Notes: a model not told the origin generated them from the sequence alone. A DNA stretch of 64,000 nt from DATKDF01 sp963752045 (GCA_963752045.1 CAVVWN010000014.1:310001-374000), one strand, 5' to 3'; positions 1 through 9,266 are shown, counted from the first letter of the stretch. Translations and numbers: made by a program.

Positions 1-622
1 CGCCGCCCTGACGAGGGCCCGTGCGCTCGTCATCACGCTGCCCGACGATGGCGCGGCCCTGGCCGTGGTGACGTCGGCCAGGCACCTCGCGCCGGACACG
101 CGCATCATTGCCCGCGCGTCCACGTGGGACGGCGCCAAACGCCTGAAGGCCGCCGGCGTGTCGGATATCGTCAGGCCCGAGCTCGAGGGCGGCGTCGAGA
201 TCGTCAGACGCACGCTGCTCGACCTCGAGCTGCCCATGCGGGAGGTCCAGCGATACGCGGAAATCGTCCGCCGCGAGGGGCTCGACGAATCAGAGCGTCC
301 GAGCCGCGAACGCGCCCGCGTGCTCGGACACCTCGTGAGCACCGCCAACGACCTCGAAGTGGGCTGGCTGCTCGTCGATGCCGACAGCTCGGTTGCCGGA
401 CAGACGCTTGCCAACTCCTCACTGCGCGCCCGCACCGGCGTGTCGGTGGTCGCCATCGGTCGCGCCGACTCGGTGCTGCATAACCCCGGACCGGACACGC
501 CGTTGCTCGTGGGCGACCACGTGGCCGTCATCGGAACCCAGCCGCAGATCGACGAGGCGTCGCGACTGGTCGAACAGGACGATGGAGGTTCCGCATCGGG
601 AGCCGGCGGATCGGGATCGTGA
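1..622 (+). CDS. C-terminal part of KefB/CPA2-type cation:proton antiporter (TrkA-N and TrkA-C domains), 5' end outside window
   Basis: The reading frame is already open at base 2 and closes at TGA 620-622, giving about 206 residues. The first part reads as the second half of a Rossmann-like TrkA-N (RCK-N) fold (LVITLPDD, then a helix and IIARAS). It is followed by a linker and a TrkA-C (RCK-C) domain of about 70 residues carrying VGWLLVDADSS, VSVVAIGR and GDHVAVIGT. In CPA2 antiporters these cytoplasmic domains gate a membrane transporter by binding nucleotide; the membrane part must lie upstream of the window. A stand-alone TrkA/KtrA subunit is the alternative. The stop overlaps the modA start, which implies translational coupling to molybdate genes and is an unusual partnership. 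Confidence 0.75.
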   Translation, partial: AALTRARALVITLPDDGAALAVVTSARHLAPDTRIIARASTWDGAKRLKAAGVSDIVRPELEGGVEIVRRTLLDLELPMREVQRYAEIVRREGLDESERPSRERARVLGHLVSTANDLEVGWLLVDADSSVAGQTLANSSLRARTGVSVVAIGRADSVLHNPGPDTPLLVGDHVAVIGTQPQIDEASRLVEQDDGGSASGAGGSGS

Positions 623-1404
623 TGAGCCGCCTCGTCATCGTTTGCCTGTTCGCGCTTCCCGCAGCATCGGGCGCGAGCGTGCCGCCAACGCAGGATCCGC
701 CCGTCCTCGTGTTCGCGGCCGCGTCGCTCAAGACGGCCCTCGACGCGCTCGTCGAACCCGCGGAGGCCGCCGCCGGCGTTGCCGTCCGTATGTCGTACGC
801 CGGGACGCCCGCGCTCACCAGACAGATCGAGGCCGGCGCGCCCGCCGACGTCTTCATCTCCGCCGACGTGGATTGGATGGACTACGCAGAATCGCGGGGT
901 CTCCTCAAGGCCGGCTCACGCGTGGACCTTCTGACCAATCGCCTGGTGCTCGTCGCGCCCCGTGCCGAACCGGTGACGCTGCGTGTCGCGCCCGGCTTCA
1001 ACCTGGCCGAGGCACTCGGTAAAGGGCGGCTCGCCGTCGCGGACCCGGCCGTGGTTCCTGCCGGCCGTTACGCACGCGCCGCGCTTGAGTCACTCGGCGC
1101 CTGGGATTCTGTCGCGTCCAGACTCGCGCCGGCCGAAAACGTCCGCGCGGCGCTGCTTCTCGTCTCCCGGGCCGAGGCGCCGCTCGGGATCGTCTACCGC
1201 ACCGATGCGGCCGCCGATCCCGCCGTGGTGGTGGTCGACACGTTCCCGGAGACCGCCCATCCGCCGATTGTCTATCCGGCGGCTCTCACCGCGCGGGCGT
1301 CGGCTCGCGCCGCCAGGGTGCTCGCGTTCCTCCGCGGCCCCGAGGCGCGCGCCGAGTTCACCCGGCAGGGGTTCGGGTTTGTCGAGGGCGGCGGCCAGCC
1401 ATGA
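622..1404 (+). CDS. modA: Molybdate ABC transporter, periplasmic binding protein ModA
   Basis: 260 residues starting with an exporting signal peptide (MSRLVIVCLFALPAASGAS). The mature part begins with LVFAAASLKTALDAL, the classic ModA opening whose serine binds the oxyanion, and continues with YAGTPALTRQIEAGAPADVFISAD, as in known molybdate/tungstate binders. It delivers molybdate to ModB/ModC. ATG 622 overlaps the preceding TGA. A GTG at 619 is an equally placed alternative that adds one residue. The length is normal for the family. The gene sits first in an overlapping modA-modB-modC run, which strongly supports the assignment; tungstate specificity cannot be excluded. Confidence 0.9.
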   Translation: MSRLVIVCLFALPAASGASVPPTQDPPVLVFAAASLKTALDALVEPAEAAAGVAVRMSYAGTPALTRQIEAGAPADVFISADVDWMDYAESRGLLKAGSRVDLLTNRLVLVAPRAEPVTLRVAPGFNLAEALGKGRLAVADPAVVPAGRYARAALESLGAWDSVASRLAPAENVRAALLLVSRAEAPLGIVYRTDAAADPAVVVVDTFPETAHPPIVYPAALTARASARAARVLAFLRGPEARAEFTRQGFGFVEGGGQP

Positions 1405-2090
1405 CGAACTGGTCGAGCGAGGAGATCGGCATCGTCCTGTTGAGCCTGCGCGTGGCGCTCGTCGGCACGATCGCCAGCCTCCCGGTGGCCATCGTCACGG
1501 CCCTGGCGCTCGCGCGGGGCCGGTTCTGGGGCCGGAGCATCCTCAACGCCCTCGTGCACCTGCCGCTCGTGCTCCCGCCGGTCGTCACCGGCTATCTCCT
1601 GCTGCGGGCGTTCGGCCGCCGTGGGCCGGTTGGCGCGTTTCTGGAAGACACCATCGGATTCACGCTGGCGTTTCAATGGACGGGCGCCGCACTGGCGGCC
1701 GCCGTCATGGGCTTCCCGCTGATGGTGCGCGCCATCCGCATCGCGATCGAAAGCGTGGACGAGCGGGTCGAGCAGGCCGCCGCCACGCTCGGCGCGAGCC
1801 CGATCTGGACGATGGCGGCCGTGACCGTGCCGATGGCGCTGCCCGGAGTGCTGTCGGGCATGGTGCTGGCATTCGCGAAGGCGCTCGGCGAGTTCGGCGC
1901 CACCATCACCTTCGTCTCGAACATTCCGGGCGAAACACAGACGCTGGCGCTCGCCATCTACAGCTTCATCCAGTCACCGGGCGGCGACGCACAGGCCATG
2001 CGGCTCGTGTGGCTCTCGCTCATCGTGTCGTTCGGCGCGCTTCTCGCGTCCGAAGCGCTCGCGCGCCGCCTCGACCGGAGGCGCCGGTGA
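1401..2090 (+). CDS. modB: Molybdate ABC transporter permease ModB
   Basis: 229 residues with about five hydrophobic segments. It carries the EAA loop that contacts the ATPase (EQAAATLGASPIWTMAAVTVPMALPG, residues about 130-155) and the ModB ending GATITFVSNIPGETQTLALAIY. This is the inner-membrane channel for molybdate. ATG 1401 overlaps the modA stop (ATGA), and its own TGA overlaps the modC GTG, so the three genes are probably translated from one message. Confidence 0.92.
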   Translation: MTNWSSEEIGIVLLSLRVALVGTIASLPVAIVTALALARGRFWGRSILNALVHLPLVLPPVVTGYLLLRAFGRRGPVGAFLEDTIGFTLAFQWTGAALAAAVMGFPLMVRAIRIAIESVDERVEQAAATLGASPIWTMAAVTVPMALPGVLSGMVLAFAKALGEFGATITFVSNIPGETQTLALAIYSFIQSPGGDAQAMRLVWLSLIVSFGALLASEALARRLDRRRR

Positions 2091-2734
2091 AAATCGCCGT
2101 ACGCATCCGTCACCGCTTCGAGCGCATCACCCTCGACGTGGACGTCAGCCTCGAGGGCGGCCTCACGGGCCTGCTCGGGCCATCCGGATCGGGCAAGACG
2201 AGCGTGCTCAACGTCATCGCCGGGCTGCTCAGGCCGGACGCGGCGATGGTGACGCTCGACGACGAGCTGCTCGCCGACACGGATCGGGGCGTCTGGGTGC
2301 CGTCGCATCGGCGCGGCATCGGCTATGTGTTTCAGGAGTCGCGGCTCTTCCCGCATCTGACGGTCCGGCAGAACCTCGGTTTCGGGCGGTGGTTCGGCCG
2401 GAAGCGCGCGTCGGGCATCGGACTGGCCGACGTGGTGGATCTGCTGGGACTCGACCCGCTCCTCGCACGGCATCCTTCGAAGCTCTCGGGCGGCGAGAAG
2501 CGCCGTGTCGCGCTCGGGCGCGCCCTCCTGTCACATCCGCGCCTGCTGCTGCTCGACGAGCCGCTCGGCTCGGTCGACGTCGAGCGACGGCAGGAGATAC
2601 TGCCGTATCTCGACAGGCTCATCGCTGAACTGAAGATGCCGATGATCTACGTCACGCACGACCACGCCGAAATCGACACCCGCGCCGAAAGCATCGTGCT
2701 GATGCAGAACGGTACGGGACGCCTGGCGGGCTGA
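2087..2734 (+). CDS. modC: Molybdate ABC transporter ATPase ModC, short form without the C-terminal MOP/TOBE domain
   Basis: 215 residues from GTG 2087, which overlaps the modB TGA (GTGA). All ATPase motifs are present: Walker A GPSGSGKT (31-38), Q-loop VFQES (Q83), signature LSGGE (133-137), Walker B LLLLDE (153-158) and switch histidine VTHD (189-192). Classical ModC has about 350 residues, with a C-terminal molybdate-binding MOP/TOBE domain that gives feedback control. Here the protein ends about 20 residues after the H-loop, so this layer of regulation is missing. Short ModC forms occur elsewhere, so it is not necessarily damaged. Confidence 0.88.
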   Translation: MKIAVRIRHRFERITLDVDVSLEGGLTGLLGPSGSGKTSVLNVIAGLLRPDAAMVTLDDELLADTDRGVWVPSHRRGIGYVFQESRLFPHLTVRQNLGFGRWFGRKRASGIGLADVVDLLGLDPLLARHPSKLSGGEKRRVALGRALLSHPRLLLLDEPLGSVDVERRQEILPYLDRLIAELKMPMIYVTHDHAEIDTRAESIVLMQNGTGRLAG

Positions 2735-2778
2735 AGTGAACCGGCGGCCGGCACGATCGACCGGAGCCGCGAGCGTCC

Positions 2779-4665
2779 TCAGCGCGGAGCGAGCGGCAGC
2801 CGGAACGCGGCCATCTCCTGCCCGTTCCGAACGAGGAGGACGTCGCCGACGAGCACGGGGTGGTTCCAGGTCTTGCCCTCGATGGCGGGCGCACGCGCAA
2901 GCTCGGTGAACCCGTCCGGGACCGCCGCAACCAACACAAGCTCGCCCTCCTCAGAGAGGACGAGCAGAACATCCTGATCGGGCAGGAGGAGCAGCTGGCC
3001 GTGGCCGAAGCGCCCGCCCTTCCACGCGCGTGTGCCGTCGGCGAGGTCGATGCACGCGAGTATGCTGCCATCGAAGCCGAAGGCATGCCCCTCGTGCACG
3101 ACGAAGTCGTTGAAGTACGGCTTGAGCCCCCGCGACGTCCAGCGTTCATCAACGGTCCAGCCGGCGGCGTCGCCAGGACCGGCACCGGCCTGCCGTCTCG
3201 TGACGGCGATGCGGCGCATCCCGATCCCGCCCATGGCATCGCCCGGGGCGATGAGCAGGTCGCCATCGGCCGTCAACGCGGGCTGGACGATGCTGACCGC
3301 CGGCTGCCAGTTGTGTTCCCACAGCACGGCGCCGTCGGCCGGCGCCACGCTCGTGGTGCGTGCCCCGCGCAGCAGCAGGACCTGATCGACGTCGTCGATC
3401 GTCACGAGATGCGGCGAGCTGTAGCCGGCGCCGCCGTCGGGTCCATGCCAGCGCGGGCTGCCGGAACCAGCGTCGTAGGCGGCAAGCACGCCGGCCGTGG
3501 CGACGATGACGACGTCTGCGACGACGAGCGGCGAGCTGGCGAAACCCCAGTCGGGAACGTCGGTGTGGGTGTCGGAGGCGGCATTCTGCGACCAGATCAG
3601 CGAGCCGTCGCGCGCGTCGAGAGCGTTCAGGATCCCGGTCGCCCCGAACGCATAGACGCGACCGTTCGCGACGGTCGGCGTGGCGCGGGGACCCGCCCCG
3701 GCATTCGACTCCCAGAAGCGGACCGCGTCGCTGTGCATCCAGACGGGCTCGCCCGTCGACAACCTGTAGCAGGACACGACTTCGTCCGGGCCACGCTGCT
3801 CCTGCGTGTAGACCAGATCGCCGTGCACCGCAAACGACGACCACCCGGGTCCCACGGGCCTGCGCCAGAGCTCGACGGGCGGACGGCTGGACCATTCAGT
3901 TTCAATCCTGACCCCTGAGACGACGCTGTCGCGCTGGGGTCCGCGGAATCCGGGCCACTCGATCTCTGCCAGCTCCGGGACCGGTACAGCAGCCGGCGAC
4001 GCAGCGGCTGGAACCGGCGAACCGACCGGAACCGGTGCGGGTTCCGGCGCGGCCACGGCAACCTCAACCGGTGTCGCGGGCGTGCTTTGGACCGGAGCGA
4101 CCTCGACCGGCTCGAGGGCAGCCTGCGCGAGGAGGCGCTCTTCGGGAGTAGGCGTCCATCGCCAGTGCAGATCCACGTCGGCATCGCCGGTGACGCCGCC
4201 GGTCCGGATGATCGTGAACGCCGCACATGCAATCAGTATCGAGAGCGCCACCGACGCGTGCCGCCCGGACCTGGAGAGGCGGTGGCCGAAGACCGTCCCG
4301 ACGACCAGCGCAAGGCCGAGCATGGGCGTCGCGAAGATCGGGAGCATCCACCCCATCATGCCGTTCGAAATGGACTCGTGAACGACACGCGACGTCGCGA
4401 AGAGCGCGATGGCGGCGAGCGCGACCGCACCCAGGCGCTCGGACCAGGGCACCCGGCTGAAGAACAGCCACCACAGAGCGATCGCAAGGCCGCAAGCCAC
4501 CGCGCCGATGATGGCGGTGCCGCCGAATCCCGGCACGAACGCAGGGGCGACGAACCTGACGAGCACCAGCAGGACCGCGGCAACAACGCCTGGCCACAGT
4601 CTCGGCGGCTTCGGGCGTTGCACCCCGTAATTCTTGCCGTGTCGGCTGAAGTCGATCTGGCTCAT
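2779..4665 (-). CDS. Membrane-anchored PQQ-type beta-propeller (BamB-like repeat) protein
   Basis: 628 residues from ATG 4665. The N-terminal 180 residues hold about four or five hydrophobic helices (GVVAAVLLVLVRFVAPAFV, GAVACGLAIALWWLFF, and others). A Pro/Val/Ala-rich linker follows (about 240-290). The rest is a beta-propeller of PQQ-like repeats such as GDLVYTQEQ, LNALDARDGSLIW, LAAYDAGSGSPRW and LACIDLADGTRAW. These repeats occur in BamB and in quinoprotein dehydrogenases, but no dehydrogenase active-site signature was seen, so a structural or scaffolding periplasmic role is more likely. An upstream in-frame start exists but would extend into the divergent serine hydrolase gene. It ends tail to tail with modC. 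Confidence 0.75.
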   Translation of the reverse strand: MSQIDFSRHGKNYGVQRPKPPRLWPGVVAAVLLVLVRFVAPAFVPGFGGTAIIGAVACGLAIALWWLFFSRVPWSERLGAVALAAIALFATSRVVHESISNGMMGWMLPIFATPMLGLALVVGTVFGHRLSRSGRHASVALSILIACAAFTIIRTGGVTGDADVDLHWRWTPTPEERLLAQAALEPVEVAPVQSTPATPVEVAVAAPEPAPVPVGSPVPAAASPAAVPVPELAEIEWPGFRGPQRDSVVSGVRIETEWSSRPPVELWRRPVGPGWSSFAVHGDLVYTQEQRGPDEVVSCYRLSTGEPVWMHSDAVRFWESNAGAGPRATPTVANGRVYAFGATGILNALDARDGSLIWSQNAASDTHTDVPDWGFASSPLVVADVVIVATAGVLAAYDAGSGSPRWHGPDGGAGYSSPHLVTIDDVDQVLLLRGARTTSVAPADGAVLWEHNWQPAVSIVQPALTADGDLLIAPGDAMGGIGMRRIAVTRRQAGAGPGDAAGWTVDERWTSRGLKPYFNDFVVHEGHAFGFDGSILACIDLADGTRAWKGGRFGHGQLLLLPDQDVLLVLSEEGELVLVAAVPDGFTELARAPAIEGKTWNHPVLVGDVLLVRNGQEMAAFRLPLAPR

Positions 4666-4721
4666 CTGGTGGCGACGGTGGGACGGTCGAAACAGGATAG
4701 CATCAGCGGGGAGAACCAGCC

Positions 4722-6161
4722 ATGCGCCCGAGACGACTGACTCTCGCGATGCTCGTGCTGCTCTTCGCCGCATTGTCGGCGGCCGGTGCGTTCGGTGCCC
4801 GGCAGGCGCCCGCCGCGGTGCAGGACGTGCCGGTGCCGGTCGGCGATCCGGCGGCACTCAGCCTGGCTGGTTACACGAAGGTGCTCTGCTCGGCCGTCTT
4901 CGTGAGCGGCCGGGACCCCGAAGAAGCTTCGCGCAACAGCGCGTACTGGTGGCTGCCAGACGGCGGCCTCGACCGCGTGCGCTACACGGTCGATCGCGAA
5001 CGGCAGATCGTGCGCGCGACCCTCGACGAGTTCACGAAGGAGGCCCGCTTCTACGGCGACCAGGGCTGCGTGCTGCCGGCCGACGGTCGGATTCACTTCA
5101 CGCCAACTCCCGTGCGCACTACGCTGCCGGCCGCGGCGACGATGGCGTGGCCGATGGGCGACGCGCCCGACACCCGCCCGCTGCCCGAGGGCATCGACCG
5201 CGAGACACTCGACGCCGCCGTCGACGCGGCTTTCGATCCATCCGCGCTCACGGCCGCCTTCATTGTCGTCCACAAGGGTCGCGTCATTGCCGAGCGATAC
5301 ATGGACGGCGTCACGAAGGACACGCAGCTCGAATCCTGGTCGATGGGCAAGAGCCTCACGGCGACGCTCTTCGCACTGCTCGTCCGGGACGGTGTGTATT
5401 CGCTGGACCAGCCCGCACCGGTACCGCTCTGGCAGTCACCGGGCGACGAGCGGCGGAAGATCCGCGTGCGCGACCTGATGAACATGTCGAGCGGTCTCCG
5501 GTTCGTCGGCAACCAGGACCCGGCTGGATCTCGCACGCAGGCCTACCCGGACCACTACTACATCTACACGGGCGCCATCGACGCGTTCACGTACTCGATG
5601 ACGAGGCCCCTCGAGTTCGAGCCCGGCACGGAGGGGCGATACCGCAATTCCGATCCGCTGACGATCGGGTATCTGGTGAGAGCGGAGGTCGAGCGTCGCG
5701 GCGAGACGTACCTGTCGTGGCCGCAGAAGGCACTGTTCGACCGCATCGGCATCCGGCGGCAGGTGCTCGAGCCGGATCCGTACGGCAATTTCCTGCTGAC
5801 CGGCTACGACTACGGCACCGCCCGGAACTGGGCGCGCCTCGGACTGCTGTACCTGCAGGACGGCATGTGGATGGGCGAACGCCTGCTGCCCGAGGGGTGG
5901 GCCACGTTCGTCAGCACGCCCGCACCCGGCTGGCGACGGCCGGAGTACGGCGGGCTGTTCTGGCTGAACGGCGTCGGCGCCTGGAACCTTCCCGCCGACA
6001 CCTACCTCGCCGCGGGGGCCGGCGGCCAGAACACGTTCATCGTGCCGTCGCTCGACCTGGTCATCGTGCGCATGGGTCACTTCAGGGGCCAGGGCGCGAG
6101 CCGACGGGCCAACAACCGGGCGTTCACGCTGCTCGTCGAGGCGCTTCAACCAGGCAGGTGA
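4722..6161 (+). CDS. Secreted serine hydrolase of the beta-lactamase class C / penicillin-binding protein fold
   Basis: 479 residues with a signal peptide (LAMLVLLFAALSAAGAFGA). The catalytic SxxK is S207-M-G-K210 in ESWSMGKSLTA, and the second motif YxN is Y307-R-N309 (GRYRNSD). The third KTG-like box appears as AGAGGQNTF near the C-terminus. Residues about 40-160 form an additional N-terminal region. The family includes D-aminopeptidases, esterases and class C-like enzymes, so the substrate cannot be inferred. A TAGCAT hexamer at 4698 and a GGGGAG ribosome site precede ATG 4722. Confidence 0.82.
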   Translation: MRPRRLTLAMLVLLFAALSAAGAFGARQAPAAVQDVPVPVGDPAALSLAGYTKVLCSAVFVSGRDPEEASRNSAYWWLPDGGLDRVRYTVDRERQIVRATLDEFTKEARFYGDQGCVLPADGRIHFTPTPVRTTLPAAATMAWPMGDAPDTRPLPEGIDRETLDAAVDAAFDPSALTAAFIVVHKGRVIAERYMDGVTKDTQLESWSMGKSLTATLFALLVRDGVYSLDQPAPVPLWQSPGDERRKIRVRDLMNMSSGLRFVGNQDPAGSRTQAYPDHYYIYTGAIDAFTYSMTRPLEFEPGTEGRYRNSDPLTIGYLVRAEVERRGETYLSWPQKALFDRIGIRRQVLEPDPYGNFLLTGYDYGTARNWARLGLLYLQDGMWMGERLLPEGWATFVSTPAPGWRRPEYGGLFWLNGVGAWNLPADTYLAAGAGGQNTFIVPSLDLVIVRMGHFRGQGASRRANNRAFTLLVEALQPGR

Positions 6162-6168
6162 AGCGCGA

Positions 6169-6174
6169 TAGGCT
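6169..6174 (+). promoter_or_regulatory. -10-like hexamer for a leaderless MutS-like mRNA
   Basis: TAGGCT lies six bases before GTG 6181, and no ribosome site fits between them. A TTCAAC 18 bases further upstream could be the -35. This is one of a series of similar hexamers in the window. Confidence 0.35.
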
Positions 6175-6180
6175 GATTTC

Positions 6181-8008
6181 GTGCCTGTCGCCGAGCCAAC
6201 CGTCGCGCCCAACACGCAGACCGCGGACATCGAACGTCTCTACCGCGCCCGGCTCGCCGAGCGCCGTGCCGTGCTTGCCGTGTGCGAACGGCAGCACGTC
6301 TGGCTGAGCCGCGCGCGCCTGGCGCTGGTGGCCGCGGCCATCGCGATGCCTCTTGCCGGCGGCCTCGCCTGGGTGGCCTGGTCGCTCCTGCCGCTCGCGC
6401 TCTTCGGCCTGGTCGCCGCCATTCACGGCCGCAGGCTCGACGACCGCCGTCGCGCCCGGTCGGCGGTCGCCTTCTACGAGCGTGGTCTTGCGCGTCTCGC
6501 CCACGACTGGATCGGCCAGGGCGAAGAGGGGCTGGCCTTCCGGCAGCCCGATCATCCGTACGCCGACGACCTCGACATCTTCGGCCGCGGCAGCCTCTTC
6601 GAGTTGCTGGCGACGACGCGCACGCGCGCCGGGCAGGCCACGCTCGCCCGGTGGTTGCTCGAACCTGCCGAGCCGGATGAAATCCGGGCACGCCAGGTCG
6701 CGGTGCGGGAGCTCTCCACCCGAATCGACCTGCGCGAGGCCATGGCCGTGCTCGGCGACGACCCGAGCGTTGGCGTCGACGCGGAAGGTCTGCGGAACTG
6801 GGCGACGCGGCCTGTTCGTCTCCGCGGCGCTGGCCTACGGCTGCTGCCGGCAGCACTCGTCGCGGTGCTGCTCTCCCTCGTGGGCACCATCCTCGACGAC
6901 GTGGTCGCTTTCGCTTCTGGAGCTGCGCGCACTCGTCGCGCTGGTCCTCGCCGAGGGCGCCGTGGCGCTCTGGCTTCGCCCCCGCGTGGTCCCCGTGATT
7001 CACGGAATCGACGAGCCCACGCGGGATCTCGAGCTGCTGTCGGCGGTGCTGCAGAAGCTCGAGCGCGAGCGGTTCGAGAGCCCGCGGCTCGTGTCGATTC
7101 AGCAGGCGATCGGCGGACCACACACGGCGTCGGACCAGATTCGCCGGCTCGGCCGGCTTTCGGCGCTCGTCGCCTCGCGGCGGAACATCATCTTCGCGCT
7201 GCCGGCAGCCCTGTTGCTCTGGGCCACGCAGCTGGCCTTCGTGATCGAAGCCTGGCGGGACCGGACCGGGCGTCACGTGCCGGAGTGGCTCGACGCGGTC
7301 GGCGAGTTCGAGGCGCTTGCCGCGCTCGCCACCTTCGCGTACGAACATCCGGACTACGCCTACCCCGACGTTGGCGACCGGCACGGCGGAATCACCGGCG
7401 ACGCCGTGGCTCACCCCCTGCTCGGATCCGACGCCGTGGCCAACGACGTCAGGCTTGGTGGCGACGGCCCTGCGCTCTTCATCGTCAGCGGATCGAACAT
7501 GTCGGGCAAGAGCACCTGGCTTCGCGCCATCGGCACGAACGTCGTCCTGGCTTGTACGGGAGCGCCCGTCCGGGCGGCGGCGTTTCGCCTGGCGCCGCAC
7601 CATGTGGGCGCCGCGATGCGCGTGGCCGATTCGCTCGTGGACGGCCGGTCGCATTTCATGGCGGAGATTACGCGCCTCAAACAGGTCGTCGACCTCGCGC
7701 GCACGTACCCCGGGCGCGTGCTCTTCCTGCTCGACGAGGTGCTCGGCGGCACCAACTCCCACGACCGTCGTCAGGGGGCCGAAGGCCTGCTGGCCGGTCT
7801 CACGGCGCTCGGCGCGGTGGGCCTCGTCACGACGCACGACCTGGCGCTCGGCGCGCTCGTGGACCGGCTCGACGCGCGCGCCGAGAACGTGCATTTCGAG
7901 GATGCGTTCGACGGCGTCCACCTGGCCTTCGACTACCGCCTCCGGCCGGGCATCGTGAGGACGAGTAACGCCATCGCGTTGATGAAGTCGATAGGCCTCG
8001 ACGTGTGA
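6181..8008 (+). CDS. Membrane-associated MutS-family ATPase (MutS-like, non-mismatch-repair type), interrupted by one frameshift near 6910
   Basis: Starts at GTG 6181 and ends at TGA 8006-8008. Residues 1-245 are read in the first frame: helical start, two adjacent hydrophobic helices (LALVAAAIAMPLAGGLAWVAW), and the MutS-lever-like LFELLATTRTRAGQATLARWLLEP. From about 6905 the match continues one base later with LLELRALVALVLAEG and reaches the ATPase domain: Walker A SGSNMSGKST, Walker B RVLFLLDEVLGGTNS, and VTTHDLALG. Removing one T from the TTT at 6909-6911 rejoins the frames. The fold resembles the MutS-like membrane proteins seen beside varied genes, not MutS1, whose mismatch-binding domain is absent. 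True gene damage or a consensus error are both possible. Confidence 0.75.
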
Positions 8009-8021
8009 CGTTCCGGGTTCC

Positions 8022-8043
8022 GAGCCCGAACCGGCCCGGGCTC
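8022..8043. terminator. Hairpin between convergent genes
   Basis: Inverted repeat GAGCCCG (8022-8028) / CGGGCTC (8037-8043) with an eight-base loop, lying between the MutS-like gene and the oppositely oriented DACNV-like gene. No T tract follows, so termination is an inference from position. Confidence 0.35.
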
Positions 8044-9178
8044 AGAGAAGCAGCGCCTCGACACGGTGCGCGTGCACCATTCGCTCGGTCTCCGACCAGC
8101 GGAAGATCGTGAAGTGACCGTCCTGTGACGCGACGAGCGCGACGGCCGTGCGTTGATCGAACACGAACTGCGCGGCCGACAGATGGCGCGTGCCACCCAG
8201 GCGCGCCGGAGACTCGTGCCACATCGGGCGGCCTTCAATGGGCTCGGTCACGACCACGCGGTCCACGTTTGCGTCGGCGCGACGGGAACGGATCTTCGCG
8301 CCGAACGCCAGCACCTCGTACCGGTCGTTGATCAGGGTCGCGCCGTCGACGGCCGTGAGGCCGGCGACGCCTTCGACGGCGTGATGAAGGGCGTCGCGCC
8401 AGTCGTGCCCGTCGTGGTCGGCGTCGGCCTGTCCGATGAGCCCGGCGAGCTCCGGGTAGGGTGGATCGAGGACGTATGGCAGCGGAGTCACGATGGAGTC
8501 CTGCCACCCGACCGAGTCCCATGGAACTCGCAGCAGCGTGCCGCCGCGCCCGTGCCTGCGCATCGAGGCGGCAAGCTCGACCATCACGCCGGCCGGGCGG
8601 CCCGGCGGACCGAACGGATCGAAGCCGAGGAGCGACCGCAGCACCGGGGGACAGTCCGGCGATTCGGCTTCGCCTTCATGGACGATCTTGATCTCATCGC
8701 CCTCGAGCACGGCCACGTTGATGAACTTCCCGAACGGGTCGCTGCGCTGCTTGATGACGAGCAGGCCCGATCCGGCGACTTCGATGACGAAGCAGAATGG
8801 CGGCAGGCGCCGGGCGGTGCCCCACACACGCAGCGCGTCGCCGATGCGCCACACGCCGAGGTGGATGCTGGATCGTTCGACGGCTGGAGCGAGTTTGGCC
8901 AGCGCTGCCGGATGGAGCGGCAACGGCTCCCGAAAGCGCAACGGCAGGCCGACGTCGTCAGGCGGAACGAAGGCCAGCGAGATCCTGGGAGACAGGCCTT
9001 CCTCGCGCCTGAGGCTCGCCCAGAACGCGGCGTCGATCATCGTCTCGACGGTTGGCGCATCGGGCGTCGGCGCCAGGTCCGTCCGCCCTGCCGCCCGGGC
9101 CGCTTCCATGCGGTCGGCAAAGTGACTGAGCACGCGGCCGGCAACGGCGCGGGCGAGGGGATAGGTGGGTTCGGGCAT
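8042..9178 (-). CDS. DisA/DAC-like nucleotide-domain protein (putative DACNV-type sensor)
   Basis: 378 residues from ATG 9178. The C-terminal 110 residues resemble the diadenylate cyclase (DAC) fold: VDGATLIN (compare the DGA motif) around residue 270, then GGTRHLSAA around residue 325 (compare GTRHR), then AVALVASQDGHFTIF. The N-terminal 250 residues have no recognisable catalytic motif. Families with this DAC-derived domain (DACNV and relatives) have been predicted to be nucleotide sensors, not cyclases. The RHR of active DisA reads RHL here, which argues against ordinary c-di-AMP synthesis. An upstream in-frame start would overlap the promoter of the divergent glycosyltransferase and is less likely. 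Confidence 0.6.
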   Translation of the reverse strand: MPEPTYPLARAVAGRVLSHFADRMEAARAAGRTDLAPTPDAPTVETMIDAAFWASLRREEGLSPRISLAFVPPDDVGLPLRFREPLPLHPAALAKLAPAVERSSIHLGVWRIGDALRVWGTARRLPPFCFVIEVAGSGLLVIKQRSDPFGKFINVAVLEGDEIKIVHEGEAESPDCPPVLRSLLGFDPFGPPGRPAGVMVELAASMRRHGRGGTLLRVPWDSVGWQDSIVTPLPYVLDPPYPELAGLIGQADADHDGHDWRDALHHAVEGVAGLTAVDGATLINDRYEVLAFGAKIRSRRADANVDRVVVTEPIEGRPMWHESPARLGGTRHLSAAQFVFDQRTAVALVASQDGHFTIFRWSETERMVHAHRVEALLL

Positions 9179-9250
9179 GCAGGCGACCTCGTGATGATGC
9201 CGCGCCCGGACGGTCTCTGCAACTGCCGGGTCGGCCGGGGCTCCCTCTGC

Positions 9251-9256
9251 TAGACT
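9251..9256 (+). promoter_or_regulatory. -10-like hexamer before glycosyltransferase gene
   Basis: TAGACT ends ten bases before GTG 9267. There is no purine-rich ribosome site between them, which suggests a leaderless or near-leaderless transcript. No convincing -35 was seen. Confidence 0.35.
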
Positions 9257-9266
9257 CCGGCCAGTC

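Noticed and set aside
6900..6925. Programmed ribosomal frameshift in the MutS-like gene
   Set aside because: No slippery heptamer with a following structure; a single homopolymer error explains it better.
8042..9178. Active diadenylate cyclase (DisA/CdaA)
   Set aside because: The RHR-type motif is changed to RHL and the usual flanking helices differ; a sensor role is preferred.
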